Shown: piece by piece, positions 1-7,041 of the stretch
Layout of the letters: each line of letters opens with the position of its first letter
Position numbering within the stretch: the stretch's first letter is position 1
NCBI GenBank assembly: GCA_964478415.1
Contig: CAYZII010000057.1
Span: forward strand, 1 to 13,114
Reading direction: 5' to 3'
DNA length: 13,114 bases
Source of the DNA: Sulfuricystis sp964478415
GTDB lineage: Bacteria > Pseudomonadota > Gammaproteobacteria > Burkholderiales > Rhodocyclaceae
Made by a program: the position numbers and the translations under genes
Notes under the pieces: model-generated
Databases searched by the model: none
What the model was told of the DNA's origin: nothing
Seen by the model: the letters and a program-made list of their open reading frames with translations, nothing else

Positions 1-1
1 A

Positions 2-100
2 GCCCTCGAACGGATGGGCGGCCGCGTCTGGGCGGAAAGCACGCCGGGGCAGGGTGCCACGTTTCATCTGCTATTGCCGGCCGCCACCCACGCAGCTTGA
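2..100 (+). CDS. Sensor histidine kinase, C-terminal end only (partial)
   Basis: The first frame that is open at the left edge encodes 32 residues before a TGA. They contain GGRVWAESTPGQGATFHLLLP, the glycine-rich G2-box end of a HATPase_c domain (GG-x-[VI]-x-[AV]-E-S-x-P-G-x-G-[AS]-x-F), followed by a short tail. This ATP-lid and final beta-strand region is characteristic of sensor histidine kinases and hybrid sensors. The sensor, membrane and H-box parts lie outside the window, so the signal, the partner regulator and any membrane anchoring are unknown. No receiver domain follows the kinase domain, so in this respect it is not a C-terminal hybrid. Identification as the kinase family is firm despite the short length, but it cannot be assigned to a named system. 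Confidence 0.85.
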   Translation, partial: ALERMGGRVWAESTPGQGATFHLLLPAATHAA

Positions 101-186
101 GCAAATCCCTTCTGATGGCCTACAGAGCAGGTGGGGCGTACCCCCTCTCCCTCGTTTGAGCTGCACCGGCAAGCTTAAGTGCTTCT

Positions 187-227
187 ATCCTTGCATTTAC
201 GGAGCACTCGTCCATAATTGCAAGGAT
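187..227 (+). promoter_or_regulatory. Imperfect inverted repeat covering the RBS and start of the AAA ATPase gene
   Basis: ATCCTTGCA (187-195) is the exact reverse complement of TGCAAGGAT (219-227). Inside it, TTACGGA (197-203) pairs with TCCATAA (211-217) except for one C/A mismatch, and positions 196/218 (T/T) also mismatch. All arms are centred on position 207, so 15 of 17 opposed positions pair around a 7-nt loop (GCACTCG). The right arm contains the only Shine-Dalgarno-like string (AAGGA) and the first two bases of the ATG at 226. It could act as an mRNA hairpin hiding the start site, or as a DNA operator for autoregulation; the sequence alone does not decide. Confidence 0.6.
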
Positions 228-1392
228 GATTCAGCGTCGTTTGCAATCCGCCCTGCTCACTGCCTTGGCCGAAAGTCCGGCGGTGGCGCTGCTGGGCCCA
301 CGTCAGGTCGGCAAGACCACGCTCTCTCTGGAGATCGTGAAGACTAGGCCAGCCGTCTATCTCGACCTGGAGTCCGAAGCCGACCGGGCCAAGCTCACCG
401 ACCCGGCGCTCTATCTCAGCCAGCATGCCAACGAGTTGGTGGTGCTCGATGAGATTCAACGCGTGCCGGAACTGTTTCGCACCCTGCGTGGCCTGATCGA
501 TGCAGGCCGACGGGAGGGGCGCGCCAACGGGCGCTTCCTCGTGCTTGGTTCAGCATCGATCGACTTGCTCAGGCAATCCAGCGAATCGCTCGCCGGGCGC
601 ATTCGCTATCTGGAGCTTGCGCCATTGGACGCCGGGGAAGTGGGGGCCAAACGGCTCGACGCACTGTGGTTGCGCGGTGGATTTCCGGAAAGTCTGCTGG
701 CGGCCTCCGATACGGCCAGCCTGCGCTGGCGGCAGGACTTCATCCGCACCTATCTGGAGCGCGACATTCCGCAGCTCGGGCCGCGCATCCCCGCAGAGAC
801 TCTGCGCCGGCTATGGACGATGCTGGCTCACCAGCAAGGCGGACTGCTGAACGCCGCCGCGCTCGCAAGAGGGTTGGCGGTAGACGGCAAGACCGTCGCC
901 TCGTACCTGGATTTGCTGGTCGATCTGTTGCTCGTGCGGCGCTTGCCTCCCTGGCATGCAAACATCCGCAAGCGGCTGGTCAAGTCGCCGAAGATCTACG
1001 TTCGCGACAGCGGCCTAGTGCATGCGCTGCTCGGTATCGGCGATTTCGAGACGCTCCTCGGGCATCCTGTCGCCGGCGCAAGCTGGGAGGGTTTGGTGAT
1101 CGAATCCCTGATCGCCGCCGCGCCACCGGGAACGGAAGCCTATTTCTTCCGCACCGCGGCGGGTGCCGAGATCGACCTGGTGTTGCAGCTGCCTGGCCGG
1201 CGCCAACCCTGGGCGGTAGAAATCAAGCGGGGGCTGGCGCCCAAGCTGGAGCGCGGTTTCCATCTCGCCAGCAACGACGTGCAGCCCGAGCGGCGCTTCG
1301 TCATTTACAGTGGCGCAGAGCGCTTTCCTCTCGCGCATGGGGTGGAAGCCATCGCGCTTACCGACCTCACCACGGTGCTGGCAGCCGGCTGA
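226..1392 (+). CDS. AAA_14 / DUF4143 family ATPase
   Basis: A 388-residue protein of the solitary ATPase family with an N-terminal AAA_14 domain and a C-terminal DUF4143 domain. Visible motifs are Walker A GPRQVGKTT (24-32), Walker B LVVLDEIQ (71-78), a sensor-1-like strand FLVLGSAS (104-111) and the family motif SLAGRIRYLEL (121-131). The DUF4143 part begins near DFIRTYLERDIP (171-182). Its end carries EIDLVL (315-320) and AVEIK (330-334), a spacing that resembles the PD-(D/E)XK nuclease fold; whether it cuts DNA is unknown. Length and the opening residues MIQRRL match the family's usual start. The gene stands alone, with 125 bp before it and 188 bp after it. The family is widespread, patchily distributed and of unproven function, and has been discussed in connection with mobile or toxin-like roles. 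The start lies inside an inverted repeat, which suggests translational or autogenous control. Confidence 0.9.
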   Translation: MIQRRLQSALLTALAESPAVALLGPRQVGKTTLSLEIVKTRPAVYLDLESEADRAKLTDPALYLSQHANELVVLDEIQRVPELFRTLRGLIDAGRREGRANGRFLVLGSASIDLLRQSSESLAGRIRYLELAPLDAGEVGAKRLDALWLRGGFPESLLAASDTASLRWRQDFIRTYLERDIPQLGPRIPAETLRRLWTMLAHQQGGLLNAAALARGLAVDGKTVASYLDLLVDLLLVRRLPPWHANIRKRLVKSPKIYVRDSGLVHALLGIGDFETLLGHPVAGASWEGLVIESLIAAAPPGTEAYFFRTAAGAEIDLVLQLPGRRQPWAVEIKRGLAPKLERGFHLASNDVQPERRFVIYSGAERFPLAHGVEAIALTDLTTVLAAG

Positions 1393-1580
1393 GTCGTTCC
1401 CTCATTCACCCACGCCAAGTCCCTAAAAACCTCAAGCGCGGTTAGCTCATCCAGCGCCTGCCGCATTGCCTCGGGGCAGCGCGCCACGCAAAGCCCACGC
1501 CGCGCAAAATCTGCGCTGGCGCGACGGCACCCGCCGTGGGCACTTTGTGCTGAAATGCGGGCTTTGTCAGCCAACGCCCA
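1393..1580. other. Intergenic region upstream of the TPP-enzyme operon, with inverted repeat
   Basis: This gap separates the ATPase gene from the three-gene operon. It contains GCCCACG (1493-1499) and its exact complement CGTGGGC (1535-1541), extended by CAAA (1489-1492) and TTTG (1544-1547) after a 2-nt bulge. Smaller GCGC...GCGC and CGG...CCG repeats lie in the 35-nt interval. No clear -35/-10 pair and no Shine-Dalgarno before the ATG at 1581 are visible. I looked for a thiamine-diphosphate riboswitch because of the enzyme downstream; its conserved boxes are absent. The minus strand is open through the gap and reads as a protein-like string, described under findings. Confidence 0.4.
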
Positions 1581-3200
1581 ATGCAGATCACCGTCGCCGC
1601 CCTGATCGTCCGCTTCATGGAGCGCCTCGGCATCCGTCACGTCTATGGCATGCCGGGCTCGCACATACTGCCGGTCTATGATGCGCTCTACGATGCACCG
1701 ATCCGCACGCTGCTGGTCAAGCACGAACAGGGCGCCGCCTTCATGGCCTGCGGCGAGGCGCGCGCGACACGCCGGCCGGCCGCCTGCATCACCACTGCCG
1801 GGCCGGGGGCGACGAATCTCGTCACCGGCATCGCCAATGCCTACGCCGACAAGCTGCCGGTACTGATCATCACCGGGGAGACCTCGACGGCGATCTTCGG
1901 CAAGGGCGGCCTGCAGGAAGCTTCCGGCGAGGGCGGCGCGATCGACCAGCGCGACATCTTCCGTGGCATCACACGCTATCACCGTATCGTCGAGCGCACC
2001 GACTACCTGTTGCAGGTGTTGCGTCAGGCGGCACGGATTCTCTTGTCACCGAATGCTGGGCCCGTGCTGCTCTCCTTCCCCTACAACATCCAGAAGGAGC
2101 TGGTCGATGCGGAAATGCTCGACGCGATTACCTTCGTCATCGAAGCACCGCGCATCTGCAACAACTTCGCCGCCACCGAGGAAATGGGGCGCATGATCCG
2201 CGCCGCGCGTCATCCGGTGATCATCGCCGGCCACGGCTGCTTCCGCGCCGGCGCGCAAGCCCTGCTGCAGCGCTTGGGCGAGCGCCATGCGATCCGTGTC
2301 GCCACGACACTGAAAGGCAAAGGGCTGATCAGCGAGAGCGATCCACGCGCGCTGGGCTGTCTCGGCGTCACCTCGGATGGCAGCGCCTATCGCCACATCG
2401 TCGCGCATGCCGATCTGGTCATCGTGCTGGGGGCCTCTTTCAACGAGCGCACCAGCCACCTGTGGGATCCCCAACTGCTGGCGGGCAAACGCGTGATCCA
2501 GGTCGACCACGATGCGAACCAGCTCGAAAAGGTCTTCAAGGCGGATCTTGCGATCCACGGTGACATCCGTGCCGTGCTCGAAGACCTGCTCGTTTGCCTG
2601 TCCGACTTTCCCGCCCCCCCGCCGCCGGCTTTCGAACGGGCGCCGGTGGCGCCGAATTTCACCGCGATCGCCCGCCTGTTCGACCGCCTCGTCGAAACTC
2701 TGCCGGAAGCGCTCGTCTTCGATGACAACATTATCCTTGCACAGACCTATCTGAAGGCTTCGCCGCAGCACCGTTACTTCCCGAATTCGGGCGTCTCGGC
2801 CCTCGGCCACGCGATCCCCGCCGCGATCGGCGCGCGCTGCGCGCTGCCTATCCCGACCTTCGCGATCCTGGGCGATGGCGGTTTCCAGATGTGCTGCATG
2901 GAGCTGATGACCGCGGTCAATTACCGGATACCGCTCAATGTCGTGATGATCAACAACGGCACCCTGGGCCTCATTCGCAAGAACCAGTTCCAGCTCTATC
3001 AGGAGCGCTACATCGACTGCGATTTCGTCAATCCAGATTTCGCGCTGCTGGCGCGCGCGTTCGGCATCGCGCACTTCCGCATCGAAAACGCCGCCGATGT
3101 CGATCGGCTGTTCGGCTGCGCCGATCTGGTCGAAGGCATCAACCTGATCGAGGTGCTGTGGGACAAGCATGTTTTCCCCAGCTACCGTTCCGAGCGATGA
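1581..3200 (+). CDS. Thiamine-diphosphate-dependent enzyme, acetolactate synthase large-subunit-like
   Basis: A 539-residue, three-domain ThDP enzyme. The N-terminal PYR domain carries YGMPGSHILPVYDAL (22-36) and the catalytic glutamate E49 in KHEQGAAFMA, which activates the cofactor. AGPGATN and the following IANAYADKLPVLIITGET complete the domain. The middle domain is of the TPP_enzyme_M type. The C-terminal PP domain has the diphosphate/Mg motif from GDGGF (431) to INN (457-459). Acetolactate synthase, glyoxylate carboligase and several pyruvate or 2-oxoacid decarboxylases share this architecture. No ilvN-type regulatory subunit follows, and the neighbours are a glycosyltransferase and a ligase, so a dedicated C-C bond forming or decarboxylating role in a special pathway is more likely than branched-chain amino-acid synthesis. 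That is inference. The stop overlaps the next start (ATGA), so translation is probably coupled. The start is set by family alignment, since no RBS is visible. Confidence 0.88.
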   Translation: MQITVAALIVRFMERLGIRHVYGMPGSHILPVYDALYDAPIRTLLVKHEQGAAFMACGEARATRRPAACITTAGPGATNLVTGIANAYADKLPVLIITGETSTAIFGKGGLQEASGEGGAIDQRDIFRGITRYHRIVERTDYLLQVLRQAARILLSPNAGPVLLSFPYNIQKELVDAEMLDAITFVIEAPRICNNFAATEEMGRMIRAARHPVIIAGHGCFRAGAQALLQRLGERHAIRVATTLKGKGLISESDPRALGCLGVTSDGSAYRHIVAHADLVIVLGASFNERTSHLWDPQLLAGKRVIQVDHDANQLEKVFKADLAIHGDIRAVLEDLLVCLSDFPAPPPPAFERAPVAPNFTAIARLFDRLVETLPEALVFDDNIILAQTYLKASPQHRYFPNSGVSALGHAIPAAIGARCALPIPTFAILGDGGFQMCCMELMTAVNYRIPLNVVMINNGTLGLIRKNQFQLYQERYIDCDFVNPDFALLARAFGIAHFRIENAADVDRLFGCADLVEGINLIEVLWDKHVFPSYRSER

Positions 3201-4714
3201 AGCCTCATGCCTTCCTGATCGTCGTGCCGGTCGCCGAACGCCCGCGCCAGCTCGCCGCCTGCCTAGCGAGCCTGCGTGAAGCCTTGCGCCGCCACCCTTA
3301 TCCCGGCCGCATCCGTGTGCTGATTGCCGACGACAGCATCGATCCGGCCAGCCTCACGGCGCACCGGCAGATCGCTGCGCAATTCTCCAGCACGGGACTG
3401 GAAATCCTGCATTTTCCGCCCGAGGCGCAACGCGCCCTGGTCGGCGCACTGCCCACGGCTTTGCCGTATGTGCTGGGCCCTTCGCCCGTCGCGCCTTACG
3501 GTCACAAAGGACAGGGGGTGATGCGCAACATCGCCTATCTGAAGGCAGCCGAACTGCTGCGCGCTGCCCCAGACGAGCCGACGCTGATCTGGTCGATCGA
3601 TAGCGACCAGGAATTCCGCGTCGACCTGCCCAACGCCGACGGCTACCTGATCGACTATTTCGGCACCCTCGATGCGCTTTTTTCCCGGCATGACATCGAG
3701 GTGCTGACCGGCAAAGTGGTCGGCGACCCACCCGTCTCGCCGGCCGTGATGACGCGCAACTTCCTTGACGACGTGCTGGCCTTCCTTGCCGAGGCAGCGG
3801 CGTATGACCCGGCTGGCCCCTGCCAGCATCATCGGTCAAATGACCTTCCCGTCGCCGCCGCCTATCACGACATGGCCGATCTGTTCGGCAGCCAGCCGGC
3901 CGCGAGCTACGCCTATCCCTGCCCGCTTAGCGGCGCGCATAGCGAAGCCGCAGCCTTCGCGCATTTCTCACGGCGTGCCAACAGTTTCTTCTACGGCGAG
4001 CATCCGACGCGGATGACGCATTACCAGCCGGACGATGCGCTCACCAGCCTCGCCCGGGCGCGCACTGTCTATGCCGGCAATTACGTGTTCCGCCCCAGTG
4101 CGCTCGAGTATTTCATCCCGTTCGCACCGTTGCGCCTGCGCATGTCCGGGCCAACGCTTGGCCGCATCCTGAAAGCCGAATTGGGTGCGCGTTTCGTGTC
4201 GGCAAACCTGCCGATGCTGCACCGGCGCACCGTCGAATCGGGCGGGAAAGCGGAATTCCGCCCTGGCATCGCAGCGCAGGACGCTGTGATCGACATTCAG
4301 GACGAGTTCGAACGCCAGTTCCATGGCGATGTGATGCTGTTTTCCGTCGCACGGCTGACCGCCGACGGCGAACTGTGCCGTGTGGCCAGCGCAGATTTTC
4401 CGCAGGCGCTCGACGCGGTGCATGCCGAAATGCTGGCGCGTTACAACGCTCGCCAGTGCGAGATCATCGAGCGCCTTGCGCGCCTCGAGGCGCTGCTCGA
4501 CGATGCTGCGCGCTGGTGGAATCAGCGACCGGGTCTTGTGGACGGCTTTCGCGCCTTCGCCGCAAACGTGCGCCGCAACTTCGCCGCCGCTGCGCCGGCC
4601 CAGGCAGCCATCAACGACCCGGCGCGCTGGCATGACTGGCGCCAGCGTTTGCTTGATGCGCTGACGCATTACTGCGCCGACCGCAAGACATGGGCGCACC
4701 TGCTCGCGCGTTGA
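3197..4714 (+). CDS. Family-2-like (GT-A) glycosyltransferase with C-terminal extension
   Basis: A 505-residue protein. The N-terminus FLIVVPVAERPRQLAACLASL with VLIADDS (41-47) is a nucleotide-sugar-binding Rossmann-like start. SIDSDQEF (133-140) supplies the DxD-type metal/nucleotide motif. ARTVYAGNYVFRP (287-299) and LRLRMSGPTLGR (312-323) look like the acceptor-side region of GT-A enzymes. No signal peptide or transmembrane helix is apparent, so it is probably cytosolic. Residues from about 375 to 505 form an Arg/Ala-rich, probably helical extension (IERLARLEALLDDAARWW) that I cannot assign. The ATG is embedded in the previous stop (ATGA) and the 3' end overlaps the next gene, so it is the middle gene of a coupled operon. 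The open frame extends upstream to 2891, but that part lies inside the TPP-enzyme gene. The donor and acceptor are unknown. Confidence 0.7.
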   Translation: MKPHAFLIVVPVAERPRQLAACLASLREALRRHPYPGRIRVLIADDSIDPASLTAHRQIAAQFSSTGLEILHFPPEAQRALVGALPTALPYVLGPSPVAPYGHKGQGVMRNIAYLKAAELLRAAPDEPTLIWSIDSDQEFRVDLPNADGYLIDYFGTLDALFSRHDIEVLTGKVVGDPPVSPAVMTRNFLDDVLAFLAEAAAYDPAGPCQHHRSNDLPVAAAYHDMADLFGSQPAASYAYPCPLSGAHSEAAAFAHFSRRANSFFYGEHPTRMTHYQPDDALTSLARARTVYAGNYVFRPSALEYFIPFAPLRLRMSGPTLGRILKAELGARFVSANLPMLHRRTVESGGKAEFRPGIAAQDAVIDIQDEFERQFHGDVMLFSVARLTADGELCRVASADFPQALDAVHAEMLARYNARQCEIIERLARLEALLDDAARWWNQRPGLVDGFRAFAANVRRNFAAAAPAQAAINDPARWHDWRQRLLDALTHYCADRKTWAHLLAR

Positions 4715-5970
4715 AACACTGGCTGCATCGCTGGCAGCGCCCGAAACGCTATGCGCTGCTCGAAAAGCTCCTCGCCCAGCAGGCGCTCGACCCGGCCAGC
4801 CTGCGCGCCCTGCAGCGCGCCGCCTTGGGCGCGATCGTCGCGCATGCGCGCGCCAACACCGCCTGGTATGCCCAACGCTATGCCGGCCTGCCGGATGACT
4901 GGCGCATCGAACAACTGCCGATCCTCACCAAGGACGAGGTGCGGCAGAATCTGCCCGCCTTCCTCGCCCGCGGCCACGACCCGGCGACGACGCCGATCGG
5001 TCATACCGGCGGCTCGACCGGCAAACCGCTGGCGTTTTACTATGACGACGAGAAACACGAGCTGATGCGCGCCGGCATGATGAGGAGCTACATGCTCTCG
5101 GGCTGGCGCCCTGGGCAGAAGATCCTCAACTTCTGGGGCGCGCGTCAGGACACCGTCAAGGGCGGGGTGTTCGGCAGCGCGCGCTGGGATGATTTCTTGG
5201 CCGCGGAAAAGACCCTGCCGGCCTGCGAGATCGACGCGGCGAAGCTCGCGAGTTGGGCAAGGTTCATGCAGCGCTACCGTCCGACGCTCCTGCAGGGTTA
5301 TGCCTCGATCCTCGCCCAGCTCGCACGTTTCGTGCGCGACGAAAAATGTCCGGCACCCTCCAGCCTGATCGGCGTCTATGCCACCGCCGAGATGCTGACC
5401 GACGAGATGCGCGCGACGATCGAAGCCGCATTCCATTGCAAGGTGTTCAACCAGTACGGCTGCCGTGAGGTGCCGAATATCGCCTGCGAATGCCGGCATG
5501 GCAATATGCATGTATGGACCGACCTGGTCTGGCTCGAAGCGATCGACGGCGAACTGGTCGTCACCTCGCTGACCAACCGGCTGATGCCGCTGATCCGTTA
5601 CGCGCTCGGCGACATGGGGCGGCTGCGCGACGCGGACTGCGACTGCGGGCTGCCGTTTCCGCTGATGGCGATGGACATGTGCCGCAAGAACGATCTGATC
5701 CTCGCCCCCGCTGGCCGGCAGATTCATCCGTCGCACCTGAACCGGCTGCTGTATGGGCTCACGCAGATCCGCCAGTACCAGTTTCTCCAGGACGCACCGA
5801 CGCGGCTGCGACTGCTGCTAGTCGCCGATGCGCCTCTGGATAACGCCGAACATGCGCGTCTGACGAGCGCAGTTGCGCAGATGGGGCTGACATTGCAGAT
5901 CGAATACGTGGCGGAGATTCCACGCACGACGTCCGGCAAACACCGTGTCGTGGTGCGTCTGCTGGCCTGA
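4690..5970 (+). CDS. PaaK/CapK-like adenylate-forming enzyme (phenylacetate-CoA ligase family)
   Basis: A 426-residue member of the ANL superfamily, of PaaK/CapK type. Motifs are the ATP-binding loop HTGGSTGKP (105-113), QGYASILAQLARF (202-214), the adenine-pocket motif NQYGCREV (254-261), RYALGD (303-308) and the C-terminal lysine motif TTSGKHRVV (413-421) expected for the adenylation/thioester half-reactions. Cys266, Cys268, His270 and the CDCG at 317-320 form a possible zinc site also seen in CapK-like relatives. Its acid substrate is not predictable. PaaK-like proteins occur in aromatic acid catabolism and also in polysaccharide or modified-sugar clusters; the adjacent glycosyltransferase favours the second. 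The ATG at 4690 overlaps the previous gene by 25 nt. A TTG at 4711 overlapping its stop (TTGA) is an equally plausible start and would remove seven residues. Neither has a clear RBS. Confidence 0.82.
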   Translation: MGAPARALKHWLHRWQRPKRYALLEKLLAQQALDPASLRALQRAALGAIVAHARANTAWYAQRYAGLPDDWRIEQLPILTKDEVRQNLPAFLARGHDPATTPIGHTGGSTGKPLAFYYDDEKHELMRAGMMRSYMLSGWRPGQKILNFWGARQDTVKGGVFGSARWDDFLAAEKTLPACEIDAAKLASWARFMQRYRPTLLQGYASILAQLARFVRDEKCPAPSSLIGVYATAEMLTDEMRATIEAAFHCKVFNQYGCREVPNIACECRHGNMHVWTDLVWLEAIDGELVVTSLTNRLMPLIRYALGDMGRLRDADCDCGLPFPLMAMDMCRKNDLILAPAGRQIHPSHLNRLLYGLTQIRQYQFLQDAPTRLRLLLVADAPLDNAEHARLTSAVAQMGLTLQIEYVAEIPRTTSGKHRVVVRLLA

Positions 5971-5988
5971 GGGGCTTTTCTGAGCCGG

Positions 5989-6942
5989 TCAGATGTCCTT
6001 GCAGTACTTCGCTTCGGCTTCCGGGTCGTATTCGAGGCCGGCGGCTTCCGGATCGATGCCTTCCTCTAGCAGCATCTTTTCATACTGCGCCCGCTTTTCG
6101 GCGGCCTCTTTCTCCAGCTCGGCCTGGCGCTGGCGCACTTTTTCCAGGCGCTCTTGCGCCTTGGTTTCGTTGAGCGGGATCGTCATCTCGCCGAACAGCA
6201 CCTGCTTCAGGAAGCGGAACGCGAACTGCAACAGGTTCGTGTCATTGGCTAGGATCTGCTGCCATTCCTCCTGCGGCAACACGAACTGGTTCTGAAAAGA
6301 TTCGCTCTCGACGAAGTCGCGGAAGGTATCGATGTCGTAGCAGGCGATGAAGAACAGCTGCCGGCTTTTCAATGAAGGCGTACCGATCGCCGGCCCGGAG
6401 GATTTCTTCTTCAGGATCAGTTGCCGCCAGCCGCGCGCGAGATCATCGTATTCCTCGACGCCCTGTTCCTTGCGGTATTCGGCAATGGTCAGCTGGCGCG
6501 GCACCGTGTGTCCCAGGCAGTGCTCTTCCTTGACGAGTGCATAGGACTGGGTATCGGTGTATTCGTCCTGTTTGCGCAACGACAACAGGGCGACCGGATA
6601 GTAGCGGCAGGCGGTGGGACGATCCTCATAGACCGCGCAGCCTTCCGGCTGCATGAAGCGGCAGGCCGTGCCGCCTTCGACGGGACGGAACTTGACACCG
6701 GCGATGCCATCCTTTTCCAGTTCGAAGGGCACCGTGTAATCGCGCAGGAACACCGTCGAGCTAATGCCGAGGCGTTGCTTGAGCCGGATGATGTCGTAGG
6801 GGGTCAGCGTAATGTCGATGTTCGCGCAACAGGCATTCCAGCAGCCAATCCCCTTGTGGCAGGAAAACTGGATTTCCTTGCTGTCATCGAACATGGTCGG
6901 CAGCACCGGGCTGCCGGAAATCGGATCGTCGGGCTGGGACAT
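5989..6942 (-). CDS. YkgJ-family cysteine-cluster protein
   Basis: A 317-residue protein with the YkgJ-type zinc/iron-chelating cysteine cluster: Cys28, Cys34, Cys38 and Cys39 (CHKGIGCWNACC), then Cys94, Cys102, Cys112 (GCAVYEDRPTACRYYP) and Cys142. Spacing and the CxVYxxRPxxCRxYP signature fit the family. The last third is unusual: from about 255 it is a charged, coiled-coil-like stretch (RLEKVRQRQAELEKEAAEKR) followed by an acidic tail. There is no signal peptide and no membrane helix. It lies 99 bp downstream of aprA on the same strand with a terminator between them, so it may be expressed by readthrough or from its own promoter. An AGAGAGG Shine-Dalgarno (6957-6951) fixes the start. A role in metal or cluster handling for APS reductase is inference from position. 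Its stop lies 18 bp from that of the ligase gene. Confidence 0.85.
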   Translation of the reverse strand: MSQPDDPISGSPVLPTMFDDSKEIQFSCHKGIGCWNACCANIDITLTPYDIIRLKQRLGISSTVFLRDYTVPFELEKDGIAGVKFRPVEGGTACRFMQPEGCAVYEDRPTACRYYPVALLSLRKQDEYTDTQSYALVKEEHCLGHTVPRQLTIAEYRKEQGVEEYDDLARGWRQLILKKKSSGPAIGTPSLKSRQLFFIACYDIDTFRDFVESESFQNQFVLPQEEWQQILANDTNLLQFAFRFLKQVLFGEMTIPLNETKAQERLEKVRQRQAELEKEAAEKRAQYEKMLLEEGIDPEAAGLEYDPEAEAKYCKDI

Positions 6943-6980
6943 GGCAAAAACCTCTCTGCATGAAGGGTTGCGTCGAACGC

Positions 6981-7019
6981 AAAAACAACAGGCCGGCAGC
7001 CTCGTCGGCTACCGGCCTG
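6981..7019 (-). terminator. Rho-independent terminator after aprA
   Basis: CAGGCCGG (6989-6996) pairs with CCGGCCTG (7012-7019), and AGCC (6998-7001) with GGCT (7007-7010), interrupted by a single C/A mismatch and closed by a 5-nt loop. On the minus strand the hairpin is followed directly by TTGTTTTT (6988-6981). It starts 22 bp past the aprA stop and ends 38 bp before the YkgJ-family gene, so it would end most sat-aprBA transcripts. Confidence 0.88.
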
Positions 7020-7041
7020 GATTTTAGTCAGCCGCTATGGT

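Noticed and set aside
132..143. GGGG-CGTA-CCCC as a terminator of the histidine kinase gene
   Set aside because: The stem is only four pairs and is followed by CTCTCCCTCG rather than a T-run.
1393..1580. TPP riboswitch upstream of the ThDP-enzyme gene
   Set aside because: The conserved CUGAGA and the downstream ACCUGAUCUGG-type boxes are absent, and use of ThDP as a cofactor does not imply this control.
2046..3170. Minus-strand open frame of 374 residues inside the ThDP-enzyme gene
   Set aside because: The opposite strand encodes a full-length enzyme with all family motifs. The antisense product is a composition artefact.
2891..3196. N-terminal extension of the glycosyltransferase frame into the ThDP-enzyme gene
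   Set aside because: The extension overlaps the cofactor-binding domain of the upstream gene. The GT-like sequence begins exactly at the ATGA overlap at 3197.
4669..5736. Minus-strand open frame of 355 residues inside the ligase gene
   Set aside because: The plus strand carries the ATP-binding, adenine-pocket and C-terminal lysine motifs of the ANL superfamily in one frame. The antisense frame has none.
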